DNA of 19,475 nt from NCBI GenBank assembly GCA_024196135.1, contig JAMQCK010000590.1, positions 1 through 19,475 of the forward strand, written 5' to 3'. A program made the translations under genes and the position numbers. The stretch is from Pleurotus ostreatus/Saccharomyces cerevisiae fusant (Eukaryota > Opisthokonta). The notes below the pieces were generated by a model that saw only the letters and a list, made by a program, of their open reading frames with translations, was not told where the DNA came from and searched no databases. This document shows, one piece after another, positions 9,818 through 18,924 of the stretch (the stretch's first letter is position 1; every line of letters begins with the position of its first letter).

Positions 9818-11055
9818 ATGCTTCCTCAGAGTAAGGGTCGTCCTTCCTACTATCTTGGTCTGACTTCATTTAGGGTCCCTTCCTTTGGAGATCGAGGACG
9901 CGGTTATGCGTCTTTGCGACCGCCGATCTCTCGCTCTGTTGATGCGGGCTTCCCCTGACTTTTATGAGCGCGCAAGAGCTCTATTTTATGAAGCTTTGTG
10001 CTTCTATCTTCCTTCGCAAGTCGTCAGCTTGACGACACTGCCTTTCACCCATCTCCTCGTTCAAGCTCTTACAATCCACTTGGGCGTTGAGGCGCTTGAC
10101 CTGCCGCTCCTTCCCCATCTTCACACTCTCGCATGGACGCACGAATCCTGGCCTGGCCATGAACAGCCACTCACTGCTCGATCCGTGCGGCAATTTCTGT
10201 GTCGCTTTCCGGCACTTCGCCATCTCGCGCTATCATTATCCTTCTTAAGTGTGCCAACACTCGACTTCGTTCTGGCGCCAATTTCGCGGCGCTTGGTATC
10301 CCTGCAAGTCGTATGCGCAGTCCATGCGCATATGGATCGCTGCCGTTCTCACCCGAGGAGCGTCTTCACCAACCTACGCGTCCTATTCGTGGACGATCCC
10401 CGATACGGGGAGCTCAGCGGATCAGCGTACTCATGTCTCACACGCGGAAACGCGTGCCTACAGACTATCCGCTTTCCGCGAGACATCACCTGGGCGTCGA
10501 TTCGGACGGCGCTTGGTCATTCACCGAAGTGCGTCTCGTCTTTGGTGTTCGATGGATGCCCTCCGGATGTGCGGGTGGGCTTGACGTATGGTGAGGTTCC
10601 TCGCTCAATCACTTGACGCTGTATGACATTTTTCAGACGCTTCGCAGTGGATGCGTCTCCGGTCCTTTTCGATCTGCGTCACTCTGCAGCCGCGCCAGAG
10701 TCTGCGAGTGTGGAGCGATTTGTCGGACTTCTTCGATCTCGTCCATGGCGCATCCTTGGCCCCCGCACTGACAGATGTTTCTGTGATCGTCGACGGACAG
10801 CGCGCTTCCAAGGATTTGGTCACCGATGGTGGGCGACCGTTGTTTGATATGGATGGGAGTGGAGGAGCACTCGACTGGCCTTCTTGGCTTTCAGCGCTGG
10901 GTGGGCGGTGCATATTTCGTGTTGTGGTTCACAGCTCTGCAGAAGAGGGCACGACAGCGTTCGACGACATCACTTCGGGTGTTGGGCGGTCTATACCTCT
11001 GCCTCACACCGCGGTCGTCGTTGCCAACCCGCCCGGGCCCCATCGCTTGTCGTAG
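9818..11055 (+). CDS. Degenerate F-box-like protein B, 382 aa
   Basis: Exon 1 is only 13 nt (9818-9830, ATG plus three codons and one base). A 43-nt intron (GTAAGG...branch TCTGAC...TTTAG) leads to exon 2 (9874-10590), and a 46-nt intron (GTGAGG...TTTTTCAG) leads to exon 3 (10637-11055). All junctions are phase 1. The N-terminus reads LPLEIEDAVMRLCDRRSLAL, the F-box-like pattern of Agaricomycete proteins, followed by irregular leucine-rich segments and, at the C-terminus, GALDWPSW (DW at 323-324). The last intron sits at the homologous site in A, C and D. B is more diverged from A and D than they are from each other. Its start lies head-to-head with the minus-strand frame of J, so the two may share upstream DNA. 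Involvement in a Skp1-Cullin ligase is inferred only. Confidence 0.82.
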
Positions 11056-11186
11056 ACATTCTCGCGTCTGTCTCATTTGCCCTTCAATCTATTGGTCTTT
11101 TTTCCTTCTGTCTTCGACGCCTTCGCGGATCGAGGCCATTGCGGTCCTGCTTCTCACTTTCCGCGCTCGACTGAGATAGTGCGCAC

Positions 11187-11194
11187 TTTAAAAA
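11187..11194 (+). promoter_or_regulatory. TATA-like box of gene C
   Basis: TTTAAAAA begins 53 bp before the first base of the split start codon of gene C, the same spacing as the TATAAAG of gene D. With only about 50 bp between box and ATG, the 5' leader must be short. Confidence 0.4.
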
Positions 11195-11239
11195 GCCAGG
11201 GCTGCCTTCCTTCAGTACAGACATCGTACTTGTGTTTCC

Positions 11240-12512
11240 AGTAAGTCGTCCTGCGTTCCTTGGAAGTTTGATTAATCGCGTCTTTTAGTGGCGGTGTTTT
11301 CACGACTCCAGACCACGGAGGCGCTGCGGCCCAGAGTGCACGTCGAGCTCTTCGACGTCATTGTTTCCTTCTGTGACCGCAACACCGTTCTCGCTCTCGT
11401 ATGCTCGACTCATCACTTTCGATACCTTCTACGACGCTTCTACGACACAGTTCACATTAGGACGCCGCAGGATGCGCTGGCTCTCCACGATCGCGAGGAT
11501 GTCGCGGAGTATGTTCATGAGCTGATCATACTCACCTACCGCCTGCCTTGCTACCTTTCAGGCCTCGTCAACCTTCATACTCTCGAGTGGTGCCCTCCCC
11601 GCGGTGCTCCCCTACATGACGTCCGCAGGCGCCTCCCTCCCTTTTTGCGCCAATTTTCGGGACTGCGGCATCTTCGTTTGGCATACAAAACCTTTGATCT
11701 TCGTGAGCTTGACGTCGCGCTCCGTGATTGCAGCGGCACCCTCGTCTCTTTGGCGGTCTCGTTCAAGGTCTTCGCTCCGTATGCGACAGTCTTGGCACCT
11801 CAGTCGACATTTCTCGTACTACGCGAGCTCACAGTTCGCCATTGCCTTACACAGGATTATTCGCATTTCACCACCGACTACTTCCGCGCGCGCGCGCCCG
11901 CTTTGGAGGTTTTGAATATTCCGCAGGGGCTGACATGGTCGGAGCTAGACCGGGTGCTGTCGCATGCGCCCCCGCTGTTGAAGGAACTATGTCTCGGTGT
12001 TCTTCCCGTCGTCGATCCTCCGCTTGGGGGAGCCTTAGGTGCGCGTCCCTGCATTGGAAACAGGCGTAAAACTCAACGTGTACGCAGGCAGCTCAGCGCA
12101 GGAAGGCCTCCGGCAAATGCAGGTCCTCGACTTCAGTATGCGTCGCGTCTGTGAAGACGGTTGCAGGGAGTGGAGGCGGTTAGCGACATTTCTGCGACTG
12201 GAAAGGGCGAGAGGAAATCTCTCGGGCTTGACCACGGTCCGCGTCCGTGTGTTGCCAATGGACGCCGACCGCATTTCCGATGACCATTGGTTCTTCAAGT
12301 TCGGCGCAAACCATGAAGCGGAGGGAATTGATTGGACTGCTTGGGTCAGTGATGTGCTGGGGAACTCGACTAGGCTGGATATTCACGTTCCTGTCGCCTT
12401 TGATATCCAGGGCGAGCACGCTGATGCGCTGAAGCGTACGATTCGTGGCTGCCTCCAAGGCCTGGACCCAACTCGCTGGTCCATACGTTTACTGCCTTTG
12501 CGTCTCTCATAA
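11240..12512 (+). CDS. Degenerate F-box-like protein C, 391 aa, start codon split by an intron
   Basis: The long frame opens at an AG|TG acceptor with no in-frame ATG near its start. The donor GTAAGT at 11241 leaves an A as the last upstream base; removing the 48-nt intron (11241-11288) creates CCATGGCG, a strong start context, so the ATG is A(11240)+TG(11289-11290). No other ATG lies in the ~50 bp after the TATA-like box. Exon 2 (11289-12038) and exon 3 (12088-12512) join in phase 1 across a 49-nt intron (GTGCGC, branch CTCAAC, TACGCAG). The F-box-like part reads VHVELFDVIVSFCDRNTVLAL, about 10 residues later than in the paralogs. The C-terminal signature is EGIDWTAW (DW at 332-333) followed by VLG. 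The family assignment rests on the shared intron and motifs. Confidence 0.82.
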
Positions 12513-12566
12513 TGCGAGACTTCTTTTTTAATGTCCACGACTTGTCTCAGACTGCGACTCGGCTTT

Positions 12567-12573
12567 TATAAAG
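12567..12573 (+). promoter_or_regulatory. TATA box of gene D
   Basis: TATAAAG in TTTTATAAAGG starts 53 bp upstream of the first base of the split start codon. The 12531-12830 frame that overlaps it starts upstream of this box and joins out of frame, so it is not the gene. Confidence 0.5.
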
Positions 12574-12619
12574 GTGCTCTTTTTCCCCTTCCTCCTTCAC
12601 GGCCGTTCCTCCGTCCTCG

Positions 12620-13875
12620 AGTACGCTCATCCTCACAACACTCCTTCGCAACGCTGACGGTTTTGCAGTGCAGCGATCATCTTCGTCGCAGCCGATCCCT
12701 TTGGAACTGCAGCAACTCGTTGCCGAGAGCGCCGATCGTCCAACTTTGGCTGCGCTCATGCAGGTTACGAAGGCTCTCCGCAGAGACGTGTCTCCCCTGT
12801 TCTTCCGCACGCTCGTTATTCGTACCTTAGCGCTAGCGAAGGAGCTGAAGGCGCGCCCCGGTCTTGGGGAACACATTCAATCCCTCGACGTTCACCTCTA
12901 CCTCCCGCCCGATTCCCTTCCTGCCCTCCCGAACGTGCGCTCCCTCTATTGGAGATTCAATCGGCGAGGAGTCGACGCGAACATGACGCCTGAACAGGCG
13001 GCGACTTTTCTGCAACAGTTCCCTCGTCTGCAGTCTCTCCGACTTGACTGTGACTTCTGCGAGACCGCTGAGCTCGACACCGCTCTTCGGCATGTTAGCC
13101 GCCGGCTAACCTCGCTCGAGATCACTTTTTCTTCGGTCTTCTTTGACACCGAGCGCATTTCCTCGCCTGCGTCCGTGTACCCCCTGCTTCATACACTCAT
13201 CCTTGCCGATGGTCGATACTGCAACGTGGGCGCATTCATGCAGCACTACATTTCCCTTTCTGCTCCAAATCTTTCTCGCCTGCGGATCCCGCGCTATTGC
13301 GACTGGGATGGATTCTGCGGCGCTTTGCGCTCCGTTGCACCTTCTTTGACTCATCTCGACGTCGAGCGGTTCAACGACATTCTCTTCTACGGTGAGTTGC
13401 TGTTGTACTCCGTGTTTTCCCTTTTCCTTTCGCTGAGCGCTGTCTAGATACGCGGCCTATGCCCGTCTTCCCCTGCCTTTCCACCGTTCAGTTCGAGGTT
13501 CACAACGCCAACGATGAACTACGTCAAGAATGGGGATTCATGCAGGACTTTATGCATGCTTTTCGTTATCGAGAGCAGTATAACTTGCAGCATCTCCAGA
13601 CGATCGTGGTCACCGTCTACGCGCGAAATGCTGTCCCTTGCCTTCTGATAGGAGACTGGGATTACGCGCTCTTCCGCGAAGACGATGGTCCGTCTGAAAT
13701 AGACTGGGCGCGTTGGGCGACTGTGGTTCTGGGACAGTCTCGAGTCCTGCGGCTGGAGGTTCGACCCCCATTCGCTGCCGACAGTCCGGAGATCGCTCGG
13801 CTCCGCACGGGTATCTACAAGCATCTGTCCCCGCTCCTTCCCAACCGCCTCCACCTTACCATTGTTCCTACTTAG
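12620..13875 (+). CDS. Degenerate F-box-like protein D, 383 aa, start codon split by an intron
   Basis: The frame begins at TTTTGCAG|TG with no usable in-frame ATG. A GTACGC donor at 12621 leaves A(12620), and removal of a 48-nt intron (12621-12668, branch GCTGAC) gives ATGCAGCG. Exon 2 (12669-13391) and exon 3 (13448-13875) join in phase 1 across a 56-nt intron (GTGAGT...GTCTAG). The F-box-like segment is IPLELQQLVAES followed by DRPTLAALMQVTKAL, very close to gene A. The middle carries leucine-rich stretches (LHTLILADG, APNLSRLRIP, APSLTHLDV), and the C-terminus PSEIDWARW (DW at 327-328) then VVLG. D is the nearest relative of A, and both precede sequence of the same NTase-like family. The start model is well supported by the intron signals, though its -3 base is not a purine. 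Confidence 0.82.
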
Positions 13876-14376
13876 GTTTCCTTCTTTGTCAATGATGAGG
13901 GGTCTCGTGACATGTTCAACTTCTACGCGTGGCTTCGGTGATCTCCGGTCTCGCTTCCGACTCAGGTGACGTCCCCTTTCGTTCGCCTTCTTCGTATACA
14001 CGTAGCTTCCCTGCGCAACTCGTCCCCACCCTTGCAAATTGCCTGTCCGTGCGCGCTTCCCGTTCCATGTCTCCATATGACGGAACCGCTTTCTTCGTTC
14101 GCCGCAACTTTGTCCCAGATGGTTGGCGTCTTCCGCTGGCGGGAGTCTCTCGTGGAGGGTTTCTTCGACAGTCGTGTCCCTCGGATGCTGTTCTGCGTTT
14201 GACACAGCGGAGTTTTCTGAGACAGACCAATCCAGTTCATCCGGTTAATCACTATTGGTTTCCGTTGGCTTCTAGGCGCGCGTTCGTCCGTCTCGTCTAA
14301 TTTCCTCCAGGCTGGAACGACCTCTTACACTTTCCATCTACGGTATAAAAGCCTGTGAGCGAACGCCCTGTTGATT
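13876..14376. other. Intergenic region between D and G; no gene seen
   Basis: About 500 bp with frames open on both strands (plus 13929-14300, minus 13962-14252) but no family-like motif, no coherent splice partners and no RNA gene. It contains the promoter of gene G at its right end. Confidence 0.45.
14344..14351 (+). promoter_or_regulatory. TATA box of gene G
   Basis: TATAAAAG lies 33 bp before the first in-frame ATG (14377) and 57 bp before the second (14401). The second distance is closer to the 47-53 bp seen at C, D, E and H, which slightly favours 14401 as the functional start. Confidence 0.5.
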
Positions 14377-15864
14377 ATGTCTGACCGTTCTTTATCGTCC
14401 ATGTCGCTCGCACCGTCGCTTTGGAGTTTGTGAGTCTCTCCTGTCGTCATCTTTGTCTCACGCTCAGCCCTTCCCAGACCCGAAGACATCGACAATGCGC
14501 TTCTATCCGCTATGTCTCCTCGGCAGCTCGCCCTCCTTGAGAGAACTTCGCGCGAAGGTCAAGAGCGCGTTGCGAGATATCGCCTTCGTGGTTTCAATTT
14601 TGCAGAGGCAATCAAAAGGTTTGTGCCCTTCGCTCACCTGCTTGCCTTTCGGAAGATGCTGCGGCTCACTGGGTCCGTGATATCGGGCTCTTTCGCGCTC
14701 GCTTTTATGGGGCGCTTCCCTTGGCATCCGAAGGACCTTGATTTGTACGTGGAAATCCGGCACGTCGAGGCGGTGCACGACTTTTTACTCGAATGCGGCT
14801 ATCGATATCGGCCGCGACCTACCCAACTTCGCTCTTTTTTGGATCAACTCGCCTTGGTGGCCGCCATTCCCGAGCATGGGGACGGGTATCCGCTAGGGTC
14901 CCTTCGAGCGGCATTCGACTTCGTTCGAGTCTGTGATGGGTCCATCATGATACAGCTTATGGTGACGTCGGTTGCCGTCCTTGAGGTCATCCTCGGGTTC
15001 CATAGCAGTACGTGCATCCACTTTTCTTGCACGCAATATTCTCAACGTGCTTCAGCGGCTGTGATGAACGTGATAACCCACGACACTGCGTACTCGCTTT
15101 ACCCCGTGGAGACATTCGAGCACCGTCGATCCTTGAAGTTGAAGGCTGCATCGGTTGACGAGCGAACAACAGCTGCTTACGCGAAGTACTCTAATCGCGG
15201 CTGGCGCAACCTCGGCGCCGTTTGTCGTGATGAGGCTGGTGATTCGCAACGCGAGTTCGGACGGCGTCACCGGTTTGTAGGGGACGAGATGACATGGGCG
15301 TTGAAGCTACATGTCTACCAGTGCGTGTCTACGGACATTTCTTGCTATGCCACCCTTGCTGATGTCGCTTCTAGGCAGGAAGTTCGAGGCTTCGACCATG
15401 TCCTACACCGCTCTTGGGCTTTGACGTACACGCGCAGGAACGCTGTGCTGGCGGATCGTCCGTACATGCGTGTCAGGGTCTTTCGGTCTCACCCGGTGTG
15501 CGACAGCGCACCGGATATCACGGGAATGACATTCGCTTGCCGTGCTATTCGTGAAGAGTTCCGGCGTCGCGCTCGCGCGAATTGCTCTGCTCCTATTTGG
15601 TGAGTGGCGGTCTTGAATACTCCTTCAAGCGCTGACCTCCTTCAAAGGTGGGTTGAGAAGGATTGCGCTTTTATTGCAAAGGCAGTATGCGTGGAGTGGA
15701 CTGGTCAGTTTCGACGAGCTGCAGCGTGCAAGTCCCTGCGTGAGTTCTATCTTCTCTTACACATCGCCACCTGCTCGTAATTCTGACTTGTCGCCTTAGT
15801 CGCGCAGACGGTGCGTCGCTCTGAGCGCATCCGGCGCATGTTGGAGGCTCGAGGGCGCGTTTAG
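14377..15864 (+). CDS. Gene G: nucleotidyltransferase-fold protein of a fungal family, up to 443 aa
   Basis: Exons are 14377 (or 14401)-14429, 14478-15599, 15648-15739 and 15800-15864, joined by introns of 48, 48 and 60 nt with GTGAGT donors and consistent phases. Counting from 14377, residues 88-89 GS and 104-106 DLD (SGSFALAFM...HPKDLDLYV) match the NTase-fold pattern hG[GS]...[DE]h[DE]h. Downstream come GSLRAAFDFVRVCDG, a strand reading IMIQLMV, FHSSTCIHF, and ITHDTAYSLYP. At the strand where the third catalytic carboxylate is expected this protein has Gln, whereas the fragment beside gene A has Asp (VIDLILV). It may therefore be inactive or use another residue. The C-terminal exons are basic (VRRSERIRRMLEARGRV). 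Substrate unknown; the NTase label is from motif reading only. Confidence 0.8.
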
Positions 15865-16057
15865 TGTGGGTTCTCATCCTCATTTGCTGACATATTTATC
15901 GTTGTTCGTGTATCTGCGGTCTCCACACGCGGAAACTGTGCTTAAAAGACAATGTTCATTGGCTTTGGCGAAAATATTTCTACAGTCTCTCGTCGTGCAC
16001 ACGCGTCGGTCGCCTTATCGGTTTTAAGCCCCTTATTACGCATACCCCCACCGCCCC
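15865..16057. other. Short intergenic gap between G and H
   Basis: Genes G and H converge here. A frame at 15952-16137 on the plus strand overlaps the last exon of H and shows nothing family-like. Nothing else is seen. Confidence 0.4.
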
Positions 16058-16563
16058 CTATTCACCGTCCTGGAGACATTCCCTCACGGCCGCTTCCACC
16101 TTACGAATGGATGCTTGGAGATCCCGAGCTCGTTTGAGGAGTTCTCGATTCTAAACGAGTCAGGAAACGTGTGGTGAGCAGGTCAGAGTACGTACCATAA
16201 CTTTCGTCGCCGCGAGGTCCGCCTTCAGATCAGCGGTGTAGGATGCGTAGTTGACCTTCGTCTTCTGTAAGCCTCGATTCGCTTGTTCAACATTGCGAAG
16301 ATGCTGGATCTGGTCTTGTAAGGCCCGAATGACTTTGTTTTGTTCTACTATAGTCGCATCGCGTTGGCTGATAACAATACGAAGCTCTTCTTCATCCATG
16401 CCATCGTCGGAGCCGCAGACTGGGATCGGGCTCTTGTGGGTCCCTCGATACGGCATACCTGGGGGTCCGTGAGCTCTGCCGTATATACGCGGCGCTGATG
16501 GTCGTCACCTTTTCCAGGCGTAATCCGTGCGGTCTTCTTTTTGTCCTTCTTGGCAGATTGCAT
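16058..16563 (-). CDS. Gene H: small coiled-coil protein with a basic N-terminus, 134 aa
   Basis: Three exons join in phase 0: 16563-16489, 16432-16196 and 16150-16058. The second intron is canonical (GTACGT, branch CTGAC, TTTAG, 45 nt). The first (56 nt) has a weaker GTATAT donor and a CACAAG acceptor, chosen because it alone keeps frame at a normal length. The N-terminus SAKKDKKKTARITPGKG is lysine-rich and could be a nuclear signal. From about residue 38 to 125 the sequence is acidic/basic heptad-like (EEELRIVISQRD, EQNKVIRALQDQIQHLRNVE, NRELLKRARDLQASIRKVEA), predicting a long coiled coil. A TATATATC box lies 47 bp before the ATG. The coiled coil suggests dimerisation or scaffolding; no specific function can be named. 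Confidence 0.65.
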
Positions 16564-16602
16564 GATGGGGGTATGGGATCATTGATACAGCTTCTTCGTC
16601 GT

Positions 16603-16610
16603 GATATATA
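16603..16610 (-). promoter_or_regulatory. TATA-like box of gene H
   Basis: On the minus strand TATATATC begins 47 bp before the ATG of gene H. Confidence 0.4.
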
Positions 16611-16763
16611 TTGCCAGAGATGTTCCATAATCCGTAACTGTAGCGAGCATTGTCTCGGGTGCGGACCCGCCCTTCATGCGGCGGCAACCAAACCTGTCTT
16701 AAGGCCAGACTTCTCTTGATCTGGTAGACGTGACTCCGCCTCTCAGACCCTTCGAGAATCAGT

Positions 16764-16854
16764 TGTTGGAGTTTGGGTCTATAGTAGCATCTGCTATTGT
16801 TCCCAAACTGGATTGGTGATCCGAGATTGCGTCGGATCCTCCGGGGCGATTACA
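16764..16854. mobile_element. Possible miniature solo LTR (91 bp) with 5-bp target duplication
   Basis: The segment starts TGTTGG and ends ATTACA (TGT...ACA termini). It is flanked directly by TCAGT on both sides (16759-16763 and 16855-16859), matching the TG...CA ends and 5-bp target duplication of LTR retrotransposons. It contains two hairpins: 16770-16809 (AGTTTGGG pairing with CCCAAACT around an inner ATAGTAG/CTGCTAT stem) and 16818-16838 (GATCCGA pairing with TCGGATC around a 7-nt loop). No internal coding region or second LTR is present. At 91 bp it is short for an LTR, in the range of very small TRIM/SMART-type elements. A chance arrangement cannot be excluded from one copy. The rest of 16611-17042 contains no gene that I can support. 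Confidence 0.3.
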
Positions 16855-17042
16855 TCAGTACTCTGGCCACGTGTGCACCCCAGTTGTTGGCGCCCGTAGT
16901 TCACGGCTGAGCGCCCGCGTTCAATAGAAGCATTAAGCTACATCATTCAACTGGGTTCGAGTCGCGTGCGGTGTCGAAGGAGGTCGGCGCTAGAGCGCGC
17001 ATCCATCTTTTCTGCGACCGTCATCTTCACTCTCAGCTGTCG

Positions 17043-18629
17043 ATGGCTCCCTATATTCGCGACTGCTGCCTTCTTATGACGGGCGCCCTCGTGGCGACTC
17101 TTGTCCCAGCCGTTCTTCCCTTTTTCCTCGACGCTTTCCCTTACCGATCGCTCGCGTCTCTGGCGCAGAGCCTCAGGCATGGGTCATTTGCGCGCGCTCG
17201 CCCAGTGTCGCGTTTGGAGGAGTTGCCTCTGGAGATTCTGGAGCAGGTCCTCTCGTACTGCCATGCCGACGACGTTTCTCGTATCGCCTTGACGAGCCCG
17301 AGGTTGGCGTACCTCACGCGCCGTTACCGGTGGACGAAGCTGTCAATCAGGCCTGGCGAGGCTTACTATAATCTGAGGGAGTGGAGTCTACAATCGGCTA
17401 TGGCGGGAACACAAAGTAAGCCTACTACTGTCTTCAGATCTGAGTACATTTGACGCTCTTCACAGGCCTGCGGTCCCTTCAGGTCATCATTCCCGGATTG
17501 GATGTCACAGTCCCCATCCCGAGTACGCCCCGTGTACGCGTCTTTCTGCACGCACTTACTTTGCGGTAGATGACCTTCGTCAAGCGTTCAGCGACTCCGT
17601 GCGAGAGCTGGTCTTCCCCCCGCGGTGGACTCCCGAGACCGTTGCTTTTCTCACAGTCGTTGCTGGCTTGACGCCGCACAGCATCCGGACGCTCGTCATT
17701 GGAAGCTCCTCGAACGAAGACAAATGGTGGTCGACGCTGCAGCGCATCTGGGTTCCTTCGACGATGAACCCCATATTGGCTCGCGCCCGGGTCCTTCGAT
17801 TCGTGAATGCAACTAAAGAGGGTCTGCACTTTGTCCTGTCGAAGAAGCTGCGCGACAACACCGCTCACTTGTCCGACTTCGTGGACGCCATCGAGATTAA
17901 GCAGACTTCGACTTCGTCGGAATGGCATTCGGGCGAGGATTGGTCCGATCTGGGTTGGGGCGCTGTTGCAGAGCCCAAAGTGGAGGTCGACATGCGGGTC
18001 AAGACGAGCTCGCTTCATGTGGATCTGACGGGCAGTATCTCCCACCTCTTGTACCACCTGCACTTTCCTTCTTTGACCGTCTTGGTCTTCGAGATCGGCC
18101 ACATGCGCGAGCGCGAGTGGGATGTGGTATCTCGTCTTCTGAAAGACTGCGCTCCTACGCTCAGGGAGCTGGCATTCCTCGCGGGCACGCATACCAGTAT
18201 GTACTTTGATCTCGTCGACTAAGTTTCGCTGACATTACTTTGAAGATCTAGCGACGTGGGCATATTATTCTATCGATGCATTGCCCTCCCTGCAAGTCGT
18301 TCGCGCGCATTGGAAGGTAATCGCCTACTTACCGGACCTTCGGGCATGGACACGTCCAGGGGCTGTCGAGGTCTTTGTCGAGGATTATTTTGCAACCATC
18401 GCGACGGCTGGGGAGATGAAAACTGCCCGAGAGTTCCTCTGCAGCGGGCACTGGCATCGCATCACCTTTCTCGAGACGGCCTTCTTGCGGAATCCTGGTG
18501 CGTTCTTGATCTGAGTGGATGACGACTGCACACTTACAGACATACGTCTCAGACAACAAGGATCTACGCTCTCGCCGGCGCGCGCACTTGATGGACGCCC
18601 TGCAGGAGCACGACATTCATTTCATTTAG
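17043..18629 (+). CDS. Gene F: F-box protein with hydrophobic N-terminus, 461 aa
   Basis: Five exons (17043-17415, 17466-17522, 17570-18196, 18246-18497, 18553-18629), all joined in phase 1 across 47-55 nt introns with branch sites CTTAC or CTGAC. The F-box at residues 58-100 reads LEELPLEILEQVLSYCHADDV... to LTRRYRWTKLSI, the most regular F-box in the window. Ahead of it residues 8-33 are hydrophobic (CCLLMTGALVATLVPAVLPF), which could be a membrane segment or simply a hydrophobic helix. The rest is leucine-rich without clear repeats. Its intron number and C-terminus differ from A-D, and the DW signature is absent, so it is a separate lineage. Substrate adaptor work in an SCF ubiquitin ligase is the family role; target unknown. 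The third exon boundary was chosen because GTACGC plus CTTAC and GGTAG restores frame. Confidence 0.85.
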
Positions 18630-18924
18630 GACTCTACTTCTTGTGTATACGCACCTGTCCGCAATAGCATCTCAGTTCTTGGCGTCTTCGTAGCGGAACT
18701 GAGGACTCGCGTGTCGATCTTGAGTTTGCTGTTCGTCTTTCGAGGGCCTGTACGCGTCGCACGCGTGGACTTACATGTCCCCCATCCATTCAGTATTGAG
18801 CTCATGGTATGCTTACGCAGTGCAAAATCGACTCAAAAGTTACTATTCAGTAAAGTAAGTAGCTCGCCTTGGGTCCACGAACGTCCAAAATCGACGTAGT
18901 AGCCGTTGGACGACATAGAAAGAC
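18630..18924. other. Intergenic region between convergent genes F and I
   Basis: About 295 bp separating two convergent stops. Frames here are short and without recognisable motifs; it probably holds the 3' ends of both transcripts. Confidence 0.4.

Noticed and set aside
9259..9819. 186-codon minus-strand frame overlapping J and the start of gene B
   Set aside because: It covers the same DNA as the repeat, but the duplicated units are less conserved in this frame and one copy contains a stop; the frame reading GTCNA is better supported.
13519..14205. 228-codon minus-strand frame
   Set aside because: It is largely antisense to the last exon of gene D and has no family-like sequence beyond it.
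16953..16963. GGGTTCGAGTC, like a tRNA B box
   Set aside because: The flanking five-base arms do not pair as a T stem and no A box or cloverleaf is found upstream, so no tRNA or SINE call is made.
17560..17590. A 26-nt intron from GTAGAT to TTCAG in gene F
   Set aside because: It is too short; the alternative 47-nt intron (17523-17569) has a GTACGC donor, a CTTAC branch and GGTAG acceptor and restores the frame.
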